Both the position numbers and the translations under genes were made by a program. Positions 1-10,300 of a DNA stretch of 64,000 nt are shown here, piece by piece (position 1 is the first letter of the stretch; each line of letters starts with the position of its first letter). The notes under the pieces are model-generated. The model had not been told where the DNA came from. It did not search any database and saw nothing but the letters and a program-made list of their open reading frames with translations. The stretch covers positions 7,132,570 to 7,196,569 of the forward strand of contig CM054140.1 in NCBI GenBank assembly GCA_028751875.1, given 5' to 3'. This stretch comes from Rapana venosa (Eukaryota; Mollusca; Gastropoda; Neogastropoda; Muricidae).

Positions 1-350
1 ATGTAATTTTAAGGTTTGTGTATATCGTCTTGTCTTCCTCAGAGTGTATTTCTTCTAACAACAATGACAAAACAGATTTTTAAAAAACACCCATGGCTGC
101 AAAATTGTCCTATGTAATTTTAAGGTTTGTGTATATCATCTTGTCTTCCTCAGAGTGTATTTCTTCTAACAACAATGACAAAACAGATTAAAAAAAAACC
201 CCATGGCTGCAAAATTGTCCTATGTATTTTCAAGGTTTGTATATATCATCTTGTCTTCCTCAGAGTGTATTTCTTCTAACAACAATGACAAAACAGATAA
301 AAACCATGGCTGCAAAAGTGTCCTATGTAATTTCAAGGTTTGTGAACATC
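1..350. repeat. Tandem repeat, ~110-bp unit, ~3.3 copies
   Basis: Near-identical units begin at 1, 112, 222 and 325, each starting ATGTAATTTTAAGG or a close variant and containing a CCATGGCTGC box. The array is cut by the window edge, so it probably continues upstream. Units differ mainly in A-run length. No coding function is seen. Confidence 0.9.
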
Positions 351-469
351 ATATATTTTGATGATGATGCTAGAACAGAATGGTGTAGTCCAGCTTTGCC
401 CTTTCTTCCCAGTTTGAAGAAAAAATCGAACTGAATGTCAACATTTTCCAGATGAGAGTATACACTAAG

Positions 470-875
470 GCCCCCTGTGTAAACGCACGCAGAACATCTT
501 GTGCACGCATTAAATAATAATAATAATAATAATAATGTATGGAATTTATATAGCACTGAATCTTGTAAAGTAAACAAATCAAAGCGCTTAAAAAACCCAT
601 TCCACCTTTTGGAAGAGTAGGCCATTTCGTGCCAGCAGGAATGGATGAAAAATAAATAAAAACAAAGAAAAAAAACAACACACAAGCACACAGGTGTCAT
701 GGTTAGACACCATTCCTGAAGTTGGAATGCGGCTACCCAAGTAGTGGTGGTGGCAATGGCGCGGGGGGGGGGTGGCGTGGGGGGGAGGGGGGGGGGGGGG
801 GGGGGGGGGGCGGGGAAGGGGGCTACATATGCAAAAATATCACTATTAGTGAACTGGGGAGCTCTAGCAGAGGAA
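470..875 (+). mobile_element. SINE-A composite with nested microsatellite element and poly-G
   Basis: Old SINE body. It holds the D1 module (marker GCAGAACATCTTGTGC, then AAGAGTAGGCCATTTCGTGC) and then the D2 module (GGAATGCGGCTACC near 724). A small (AAT)n-linked element (515-590) interrupts it, and ~24 G (787-810) lie inside D2. The same order of modules recurs at 15577-15960, which supports a genuine composite SINE rather than chance neighbours. Confidence 0.7.
515..590 (+). repeat. (AAT)n-linked AGCGCT element (R2)
   Basis: An (AAT)n run is followed by GGAATTTATATAGC, AATCTTGTAAAG and CAAATCAAAGCGCT. The same short module occurs at 1315, 20040, 21969, 53135 (opposite strand), 58632 and 59143. 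In most copies palindromic AGCGCT boxes bracket about 30 bp; here the first box reads AGCACT. Confidence 0.8.
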
Positions 876-1039
876 TGAAAAAAAATGGTGTAGTATTGTT
901 TGGAGATGAAATATATATTTATAAAAAAAAAGAGTAATAAAAAAAAGAGAAGCTAGAAAGTTAGCGGACAGTCACCGTTACTTTACTGCTTGTTTGTCTT
1001 TCAGCGGGGCGGTCAGGATCTCGGCAGTCACTGCTTAGC

Positions 1040-1115
1040 ATCGGTACACTTTTCTTCACCTTCCTTCCTTCCTTCCCTCCCTCCGTCCTTCCTTCCGTCC
1101 TTCCTTCCTTCCTTG
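1040..1115 (+). repeat. (CTTC)n microsatellite
   Basis: Interrupted CCTT/CCTC tetranucleotide run. Short reading frames across it (runs of F, L, P, S) are low complexity and not credible as a gene. Confidence 0.85.
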
Positions 1116-1309
1116 CCCACTAACTCTGCTTGTTTCCTTGCTGGAGTTTTTGTTGTTTCATCTCAATTTTTTTTTTTTAATGGTTGATACCTAGTCTGCA
1201 CTGTAACAGTAGTGTCTTTTTCATGCTTTGTCTGCAGTTACTGCCTTTTCGTTCCGTGTTTACTCAGGGCTACTTGTTCTAACGTAAAAGCCAGTGCTGA
1301 TTGTTTTAA

Positions 1310-1347
1310 TAATGATGGTGATGATAATAATAATAATAATAACAATT

Positions 1348-1380
<33 letters not shown>

Positions 1381-1535
1381 GCGCTGAATCTTGTGAGCAA
1401 ACAAATCAAGGCGCTTGCATTCAAATAATTTACACGCATGCAAAATTCCACAAAATATTAGAATTAACATATATCAAATTATACTCGCATGCGCACACGC
1501 ACACATGTGTGCACGCACGCATGTGCGCACACAAC
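1310..1535 (+). repeat. R2 element plus CA-rich tract
   Basis: An (AAT)n run with GAATCTTGTGAGCAAACAAA is a divergent copy of the R2 element at 515. It is followed by a purine-pyrimidine CA/TG tract at 1490-1530. Confidence 0.7.
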
Positions 1536-2300
1536 ACGTTTAGGTTGAGTGGTGAAGATGAAGGTGGCTGTTGAAAAAGTAGGAAAAGACATGAGGGGAA
1601 GACATCAGGTAGGAAATAAGTGTGTTTTGAGGCTGGATTTGAAAGAATTTTGATGTTAAGCTGACGTGGTCAGTTTTAACTTGAGTTTTTGTGGGGTTTA
1701 ATCAGCCTAAACTGACTGCTAAAATCTTTAACATAAGTTTTTTTGTACCTTGTACCCAGTTATCTCTTGGTAGATATTGCTGATTTTCACGCTAAATTTG
1801 ATGACTATCACTTAAGAATGACACACTGAGGGCTGTTCAGTTTAACTAAAAATTTACAGTGCGCAGTTTAAACTCAAAATGGATTGTTGTTAATTTTGAA
1901 TAGATATTTTTAATGATGCTGCTGCAGTTTTGTGAGAAATATTTAAACTGACATTAGTTTTGGTATGAACTAATAGTATTTTTGATATTATGGCTACTGC
2001 TGCCTGTTTGTATGGCTGACTGTTGTTAGCTTTGATATGAAACTGAGCTGAATGGTAAATTGGGTTTTAAAATAAAATTGTAGCTGCTTCAAGTTGTAGC
2101 AAAATTTGCAGTCAGTTTAAACGCTACATTTTACTGCCTGTCAATTTAAAATCCCAATTTTAGTGCTGTAAATTTTAACACTAAGGTTTATTGCTGTGTG
2201 TTTTAACACCAAATTCAATACCAAATTTTTAATGCTGTGAAGTTTATCACTAAATCTAGCACCAGAGTTTGCTGTTGTATGTTTTCCAACTCCAGATTTC
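1536..2300. other. No gene recognised
   Basis: AT-rich sequence with short direct repeats of TTTTAAC and GCTGT that grade into the 28-bp array downstream. No splice-bounded open frame with protein-like composition was seen on either strand. Confidence 0.6.
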
Positions 2301-2650
2301 AACTCTGTCAGTGTTAACACTGAATGCTGTCAGTCTTAACACTGAATTTTAATGCTGTCTGTTTTAACACTGAATTTTAATGCTGTCTGTTTTAACACTG
2401 AATTTTAGTGCTGTCAGTGTTAACACTGAATTTTAATGCTGTCAGTTTTAACACTGAATTTTAACACTGACAGTCTTAACACTGAATTTTAATGCTGTCA
2501 GTTTTAACACTGAATTTTAATGCTGTTTGTTTTAACACTGAATTTTAACACTGTCAGTTTTAACACTGAATTTTAATGCTGTCAGTTTTAACACTGAATT
2601 TTAATGCTGTCAGTCTTAACACTGAATTTTAACAAATGCTGTCATGTTAA
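2300..2650. repeat. 28-bp minisatellite, about 12 copies
   Basis: Repeats of TTTTAACACTGAATTTTAA followed by TGCTGTCAG. Decayed relatives of the unit extend from about 1860 to 2760, so the array looks old at its edges and homogenised in the middle. Confidence 0.85.
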
Positions 2651-3134
2651 TACCAAAACTTAAATGCTGTTTTAACAACAAATTCTATAACTGTCAGTCA
2701 GCCAAATTTTGCTGCTGTAAGTTTTAACCCCAAATTTTTACAATTCTTAGTTTTTACTTCTAAATGTTGCTGCTGTTATTATTATATTTTTTTACATCCA
2801 AATTTCTCCTTCTTAATTGACTTTTTTCAGATTAAAACCAGACAATGTTGCTGTCCATGATTTTTATGCAGAATTCTGCTGTTTCCAGTTTCTGTTTTCT
2901 GCTGTAGGTTTTAAGTCAAACTTGGCTTTTCTTCCTTTTAGTTTTGGTTGATTTTAGTGCAAGAATTTGCTGAAGGCAAGCAAGAGACTCCTTCTGACTG
3001 TTGGAGTTGCTCGCCTTCTTGCCTGTGTAGCAGAGCATTTTGCGTTAGTTGACGTGGGCTGGGTGCTAGTCTGATGTGGCTGCTGTGAGGGCAGACTCAC
3101 CATTCGTTTGCTTTTATCTCTAACTTTCTTCTCA

Positions 3135-3178
3135 TATATATATGTGTGTGTATGTATATGTTATATATATGTATACAC

Positions 3179-3254
<76 letters not shown>

Positions 3255-3560
3255 TATATATATATAGTGTGTGTGTAGTGTGTGTGTGTGTGTGTGTGTG
3301 GTTTGTGTGTGTGTTGTAGCTGTTAATACTGTGGTTTTTGTAGTTGGGTAGTCATTGTGTGTGTGTGCGCACGCATGTTGTGTGTGTTCTGCAGTGTTGT
3401 TTTAGTATGTCGGGGTTATAGTTGTTAAGTGGTGTGGGTTTCTTATTGTTTTAGTGTGTGTGGTTTCTTATTGTTTAGTGTGTGTGGTTTCTTATTGTTT
3501 AGTGTGTGTATTGTAGTTGCTGGTGTGTGTGTGTGTATTGTACTTTTGCTAGTATGTGTG
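3135..3560. repeat. (AT)n and (GT)n microsatellites
   Basis: About 30 AT dinucleotides (3185-3245), then interrupted GT tracts with TTAGTGTGTGTGG-type units repeated near 3450-3510. No coding content. Confidence 0.9.
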
Positions 3561-3727
3561 AGTTTTATATATTTTTGATTGTGGGTGTGGTTTCCTTGTA
3601 GTTATAAGTAGGTGTGGGTTTTGGTTTTGTTGCTGTTGAATATGTGTATGCTTTATACTTATGTGTGTGCGTGTGAGAGATGTAGCTGTTTGTATTCAGT
3701 GTCTTTCTTAACTTTTTTCTGACCGTC

Positions 3728-5112
3728 TTTCTCTGTGTACACTGTTGGCTGTCTGTCTTTCTCTCTGTACATTGGTGTCTGTCTTTCTCTCTGTACATTG
3801 CTGTCTTTCTCTCTGTACATTGGTGTCTGTCTTTCTCTCTGTACATTGGTGTCTGTCTTTCTCTCTGTACATTGCTGTCTGTCTTTCTCTCTGTACATTG
3901 CTGTCTGTCTTTCTCTCTGTACATTGCTGTCTGTCTTTCTCTCTGTACATTGCTGTCTGTCTTTCTCTCTGTACATTGCTGTCTGTCTTTCTCTCTGTAC
4001 ATTGCTGTCTGTCTTTCTCTCTGTACATTGCTGTCTGTCTTTCTCTCTGTACATTGCTGTCTGTCTTTTTCTCTGTACATTGCTGTCTGTCTTTCTCTCT
4101 GTACATTGCTGTCTGTCTTTCTCTCTGTACATTGCTGTCTGTCTTTCTCTCTGTACATTGCTGTCTGTCTTTCTCTCTGTACATTGCTGTCTGTCTGTCT
4201 TTCTCTCTGTACATTGCTGTCTGTCTTTCTTTCTCTCTGTACATTGCTGTCTGTCTGTCTTTCTCTCTGTACATTGCTGTCTGTCTTTCTCTGTGTACAC
4301 TGTTGGCTGTCTTTCTCTGTGTACACTGTTGGCTGTCTTTCTCTGTGTACACTGTTGGCTGTCTGTCTTTCTCTGTGTACACTGTTGGCTGTCTGTCTTT
4401 CTCTGTGTACATTGCGGTCTGTCTTTCTCTCTGTACATTGGTGTCTGTCTTTCTCTGTGTACACTGGTGGCTGTCTGTCTTTCTCTGTGTACACTGGTGG
4501 CTGTCTGTCTTTCTCTGTGTACACTGGTGGCTGTCTGTCTTTCTCTGTGTACACTGTTGGCTGTCTGTCTTTCTCTGTGTACACTGTTGGCTGTCTGTCT
4601 TTCTCTGTGTACACTGTTGGCTGTCTGTCTTTCTCTGTGTACATTGCTGTCTGTCTTTCTCTGTGTACATTGCTATCTGTCTTTCTCTCTGTACATTGCT
4701 GTCTGTCTTTGTACAGACTGATGACTGTCTCTCTGTGTACACTGTTGGCTGTCTGTCTTTCTCTGTGTACATTGCTGTCTGTCTTTCTCTGTGTACATTG
4801 CTGTCTGTCTTTATCTCTGTACATTGCTGTCTGTCTTTCTCTCTGTACATTGCTGTCTGTCTTTGTACAGACTGATGACTGTCTCTCTGTGTACACTGTT
4901 GGCTGTCTGTCTTTCTCTGTGTACATTGCTGTCTGTCTTTCTCTCTGTACATTGCTGTCTGTCTTTCTCTCTGTACATTGCTGTCTGTCTTTCTCTCTGT
5001 ACATTGCTGTCTGTCTTTCTCTCTGTACATTGCTGTCTGTCTTTCTCTGTGTACATTGGTGTCTGTCTTTGTACAGACTGATGACTGTCTCTCTGTGTAC
5101 ACTGTTGGCTGT
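3728..5112. repeat. 26-bp minisatellite, over 50 copies
   Basis: The main unit is CTGTCTGTCTTTCTCTCTGT followed by ACATTG. A second variant carries GTGTACACTGTTGG. The unit contains no stop triplet in any phase on either strand, so open frames of up to 519 codons arise in several frames; their peptides are simple 26-bp echoes and are not proteins. A longer variant with GTACAGACTGATGACTGTC occurs at ~4709, ~4864 and ~5068, showing higher-order structure. Confidence 0.95.
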
Positions 5113-5114
5113 TG

Positions 5115-5750
5115 TTCTTTGCATACTATGTTGGCTGTCTTTCTCTTGTGCTCATGTTTTTGTTACATACTTCCACCCCCTCCCTCCTCTTTTTACTGTA
5201 CATACTTTTCTGTTTTGATAGGATAACTTAAACATACTTTTTCATCTTCTTTTTAAAAAAAAATTTTATTGATTACTTTTAACACAGGATTCTAATTAAG
5301 ATGTTTTAAGTCATTGATTTTGTGAATAAACTTTTTAAAAAAAATGCATTTAATCATGTTTGCTATTTCTGAAGCGTTTTTTGTGTTTACTGTGTGGGTT
5401 TAAGATATGAATCAGTGATTGTTAGAAGTGTTCATCTATAAAATAAAAAAGAGAATGTTTTATATTGGCTTCTGGTATGAGTGACTGTTTCCATCTGTAG
5501 ATGTGTACATTTTAAGCTGAAGTGCACACAATTCTATAGTTGTTGAAATATGCCTGTTGTGCTGTATTATATGGCAATAATATTATGATCTTTCAGAATG
5601 TGGTTTTGTTGCGCTGCTCATAGATGGTGTGTAAATTGTTGTGGTTGTTTTGTGCACGTAGCTTCTCAGTCATTTGTTCTGATATGGACCAGCTGACATT
5701 TCTTGTGTTAAAAACGTATGTACACATTCAGAACATTTTCTGCATAGTTT
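5115..5750. other. No gene recognised
   Basis: AT-rich single-copy-looking sequence. No exon with coherent splice sites and coding composition was found. Confidence 0.55.
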
Positions 5751-6085
5751 CTTCTTCTTTGTCGAACACTCAGACAGCAACTGTTGTTATAATATGTCAT
5801 ATTAGCGAAAATGCATTGACAGCTTTTACGCACCAGATAAGTCAGGCCCGGTACACCCGACCTTGGCGTAGGAGAGAAGTGTCATCTTTCAAGTCTTACT
5901 GGAAAAAAAGGCAAGAGAAGAATGGACCAAACAGAATAGCCAAGCAGGAGGTGACAGGAAGAAAAAGAACAAGGCAGAAACAAAGAGAGGGATAGAAAAG
6001 AGGGAGAGCCTAGCACAGAATTTCCAGAAGGTGGGGATGCTGTTTATACCAACATGCCCCCTGCATCCCCATGGGGGAGTGCACA
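5750..6085 (-). mobile_element. R1 interspersed element (SINE-like, GAA tail)
   Basis: A ~330-bp dispersed family also at 8060, 27598, 38885, 54230, 55970 and 61320. On the minus strand it runs from GTATAAACAGCATCCCCACC, through CTGTCACCTCC and GCCTGACTTATCTGG-type boxes, to a TTCGAC(GAA)n tail; here that tail appears as TTCTTCTTCTTTGTCGAA near 5750. The tail suggests retrotransposition. The head was not matched to a tRNA. Confidence 0.75.
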
Positions 6086-6285
6086 GTTTCAAATCCCATC
6101 TGCCTGCCTGCTTGTTGGACAGGGATGGACTCTCTGTCAGGTTCAACTTTCCCATGACACACACCGCCTGAAAAACTCAGTGCAGTTCCCCAAAGACTGC
6201 TCAAGGAGTTGAAGGAGAAGTCAAGCTCAGTCAGTATCTACTCTACAGCTGGATATAATCAAGGGACAATGTTTCCCCTTTCTCT

Positions 6286-7260
6286 CCTTTCACTCTCTGT
6301 CAGCCAGTCTTCTAGGGGAGTGGGTATCATATCATAGCCTACCTACCTACCCCTCACTGGCAACGTTGCATGCCTTTTGTTAACTCATTGGATTTGCAGT
6401 GAAATGGATCCCGCCATTTTGTGGTGACGTGTGATTTTGGCTATATTTGAAAAAGTCAGCAGACTTTCCCAACATCATAATGACATACACATTATACATC
6501 ATTTAAAAGTTTATAATGTCTTCTTTTGAAATTCTTTCACAGTTTTTTAATAGATGACTGTATTTATTTTTTACAAATTTTCAAAATATGTCACTGAATG
6601 CTGAAAAATAAAAAGTTTTGAAAATTAGGGCTGGTATCTTAAATGGCTTGAACTATTCATCAACTAGTCCCCTTGAAGCAATGTGATGATTTTTCACCAA
6701 AGTAAAGTTCCCTGAAGCTGGCTGAATCCATGTGATGTCACTTTTTGTACAACAGATTATTTTTTTTAAAGAATCATAACACTGGGGTGCCTGAAATCAA
6801 AAAGATATCACTTGTTGACATGTCAAACAAAATTGGCCAACAGACAAAAACTAGGCAAGCTTATGGTCAAGGAAAGCAACTGTGTTTAGAAAAATGATTG
6901 CCCTACAGACCAGAGTACTTTCCCTTGAGTTAACCATAACTTTGTGTTTTTAAAAAAAATCGTAAGTCTGCCAATTCTTAAGCTTCGGCACGTCACAGTA
7001 AAGGAGAGGAGTGCCTCAATGAGTTAAGGATGAAAAAATTCAAGTTTTACTTTCTTCGTGGCTTGTGTTGATGGATTCTGTGAATGGCCGTGTTGCCTTT
7101 CTATCAGCCAGTCTTCTAGCGGAGTGGGTATCATAATCATGGCCTACCTACCGACCCCTCACTGTCGATGCTGCATGCCTTTTCTTCAGAACGGAAAGAT
7201 TGAAGTTTCCCTTTCTTGGTTGCTTGCGTTGCTTGACGTCTGTGAACGGCCGTGTTGCAG
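6286..7260 (+). repeat. ~155-bp tandem duplication covering an EFCAB7 splice-acceptor region
   Basis: Two related units share GCCAGTCTTCTAG, GGAGTGGGTATCAT, CCTCACTG, CATGCCTTTT, and an end at GGCCGTGTTGC. Unit 1 is split (6286-6379 and 7028-7097) by the TTAA-flanked element 6384-7023. Unit 2 (about 7098-7260) is uninterrupted and ends in the TTGCAG acceptor of the exon at 7261. Unit 1 has TTGCCT instead of TTGCAG. Confidence 0.75.
6384..7023. mobile_element. TTAA-flanked MITE (piggyBac-like)
   Basis: TTAA occurs on both sides (6380-6383 and 7024-7027). The ends are inverted: left CTCATTGGATTTGC, right (read on the minus strand) CTCATTGAGGCACTCC, and a GTGACGTG box lies about 40 bp in from each end. 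The 640-bp interior is AT-rich with no transposase frame, so it is non-autonomous. TTAA target-site duplication is characteristic of piggyBac-superfamily elements. The uninterrupted paralogous unit at 7098-7260 gives an independent picture of an empty site. Confidence 0.7.
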
Positions 7261-7340
7261 ACGACCTGCCCCGGCCCTCTCCGCGGGGAACAAAGCGGTC
7301 TCCGGTGATTGGACGAATGCCTGAACCTAAGGGGCTGCGG
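7261..7340 (+). CDS. EFCAB7: EFCAB7-like exon (first in window)
   Basis: Acceptor CGTGTTGCAG ends at 7260 and donor CGG|GTAAGA is at 7341. The exon is 80 nt: two bases complete an upstream codon, then 26 codons follow ([26 protein letters not shown]). It ends in phase 0, which fits the next exon (DWRHVQ). Composition is basic and proline-rich, typical of an inter-domain linker. Nothing upstream in the window offers a convincing preceding exon ending in phase 1. Its acceptor region lies in a local tandem duplication. Confidence 0.65.
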
Positions 7341-10300
7341 GTAAGATATTCCATCTTTCTTCTTTTTTAAATTTTTGATCAATTTTTTTTCTTTAGTTTT
7401 TTTTCTTGTTCTTCATCTAGAGCTCCGAGGTTCACCAGTGGTGAGATTTTGTGTATGCCACCGTTTTTGTCTATCATTGAGGTAGCCATGTTCCGACTTG
7501 GGGGATTTATTCTTGTTTAAAATCATATCGTGTATTGTTATATATTATAGTGCAATTGTGTGTGTGTGTGGGGGGTGGGGGGGTGGGTGGGGGGTGGGGG
7601 TGGATGTGTTATTGTTATTGTTGTTTTTTGGCTGCCTCTTTTTCTACAATGTTCCTTATCCTACTGTACCCTCACCACTTGTTCCGAACTCTCTACCCTA
7701 TGCCTGAAATTTCCTTTTCTCTGTCATTCTATGATTTTTGTCTCTCCCTTTTCTTGTAGTGTAGATTTTTCTCTGTTTCCTGTTGTTATTTTTCTTTGTT
7801 TTCTCATCCTACTCTTGTCTCTTTATGGAAACAAACATTGATGTTTGTTATTGCTTTTTTTTTGTTTTTTGCAATGTGTAAGAAGATACAGGCTGTGCTG
7901 TTCTGTTTTGATGAAAAGGTAATGATAACGTAATATATTCTGATGGTTAGATTGTAATATTGTAAACAGCTGGATAGGCACCAATGTCCACTCTATGGTA
8001 TTATTTGCCTGTATGGCCTTTATATTGACTTTTTTAAAATTTCAAAGTATTGTTTTCTTCCTTGAAAATGCTCAGACAGAAACTATTGTCTGCCGTATGA
8101 GCAAAAATGCGTTGTGCTGCCGTTAAGCGCCTGACAAGTCAGGCCCAGCGCATGACTTCGGCATGGGAGAGGTTTGTTATCTTCTAAGTCTTTCTGGAAA
8201 AAGAAAGGCATGATAAGGGACCAAAAAGTCAGAAAATAGATAAGAAGGAGGTGACAGGATGAAAAGGAGCAAGGCAGAAACAAAGAGAGGGATAGAAAAG
8301 AGGGAATTCCCAGCACAGATTTTCCAGAAGGCAGGGGATGCTATCTATACTGATAGGCTTCCCAAGCATCCCCATGGACTAAGTATTGTTTTAACCAGTT
8401 ATTTGCGTATTTACTCATTTATTTCTTGTTCATGCTTTATTTTCATGTGACTGTCTATAATATACAGAACATTTGTGAATAATGACTGTGCATTAGTTGG
8501 TGCACAGTGGAACCCACATTCTGTCATCCTGGAAGAAGACAGAGGTATGTTTCAGCAATACTAATGCCTCTGTTGCTTCATGTGTGTGTGTTCAGGACTG
8601 GCGCCATGTGCAGTCCAAGGGCTGCTTCTTCGTGGACGAGAGCAAAGGCTTTGTCAGTCACCAGTACCAGCTGACCCTGAAGGAGGACACGGCCATCTGG
8701 ATGACCATCCAGCCTCTGCACATGGGTCAGTCCACCCTTGTCCACTCTCACACTGGCAGAGTGGGGGATTTGGAAAGGGCTACTGAAGGGGAGGGAAGGG
8801 GATAGCTCAGGGGTCAGGGCACTCTCTTTCCCCACGCTAAGGTTAAGCAGCATTGAGCGTGGTTACCAAGTGGATGGGTGAACATTTGCATGTGCTTCAG
8901 TACAGTCCCCTGGTTCACCCAGCTGTAAATGGGTACCTGCCCTCTGTAGGGTCAGGGAAGGTAAAGCAGCAAGGGAGAAGAAATGGGCGCTGCCCTCAAT
9001 ATGCTGGCCCCTGGAGAAGTTGATGTATTTGACACATCGCTCCCCAACAACCGCATAGGTTATGGGAATACCTTTACTTTTACCTTTTACATAAGGGGAA
9101 GGGCATAGAACATGGCAGTTTATGATAATCTGTCATAATCTGCTCTCATTACTATGGTTGATTCACTCAGTCCAGCAAGTTTTCTCCCTTACTTGTCATC
9201 CCATTTTGTCTATTTGAAAGGGTCAGTTACTTTTAAAAAAATCACCAAAAAACAGTTACAGTAGGTTAGATAATGAAACTTTCAAAACAGATTTTTAGAA
9301 CATGGAGTTAGTTGATGACAAAGTATGGAGTTTCTTTCCATGATGTCTTAACTAGTGGAGATACGTGGAAAATATCAACGATTTCTTTTATGATAATGAG
9401 AAGTAGAAAGGGTCAGAAGCCAAGCACACTCAAACATGCACAAATCAATGAAATCTCTTCTGACTGGCTTCTTTTGAATGATGGCTAGGCTAGTGTAGAT
9501 CTTATTAATTAGCACATAGCGTCAAAATGATCTCTTGCCTACATGCCAACAAAATCTAAATCTCCCGTTGGATGGGGACTGTTCGTACAAAACAGTTGTG
9601 TGATGTACAGTCATAATTGGGGATGTGTGGACAGTGAGTGAAGTGTGTGATGAACATGATTGTGAATGTGTGGACAGTGAGTGAAGTGTGTGATGAACAT
9701 GATTGTGAATGTGTGGACAGTGAGTGAAGTATGCGATGAACATGATTGGGGATGTGTGGACAGAGGGAGTGAAGTGTGTGATGAACATGATTGGGGATGT
9801 GTGGACAGTGAGTGAAGTGTGTGATGAACATGATTGTGAATGTGTGGACAGAGGGAGTGAAGTGTGTGATGAACATGATTGTGAATGTGTGGACAGAGGG
9901 AGGGAAGTGTGTGATGAACATGATTGTGAATGTGTGGACAGAGGGAGTGAAGTGTGTGATGAACATGATTGTGAATGTGTGGACAGTGAGTGAAGTATGC
10001 GATGAACATGATTGGGGATGTGTGGACAGAGGGAGTGAAGTGTGTGATGAACATGATTGGGGATGTGTGGATAGTGAGTGAAGTGTGTGATGAACATGAT
10101 TGGGGATGTGTGGACAGAGGGAGTGAAGTGTGTGATGAACATGATTGTGAATGTGTGGACAGAGGGAGTGAAGTGTGTGATGAACATGATTGGGGATGTG
10201 TGGACAGTGAGTGAAGTGTGCGATGAACATGATTGGGGATGTGTGGACAGAGGGAGTGAAGTGTGTGATGAACATGATTGTGAATGTGTGGACAGAGGGA

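Noticed and set aside
1005..1043. Candidate small exon between TTTGTCTTTCAG and TCG|GTACAC (RGGQDLGSHCLAS)
   Set aside because: It ends in phase 0, whereas the exon at 7261 needs a preceding exon ending in phase 1; no family resemblance and a weak donor.
3565..5218. Several open frames of 250-520 codons on both strands
   Set aside because: All are translations of a 26-bp tandem repeat lacking stops in every phase; composition is periodic and no start, splice or family evidence exists.
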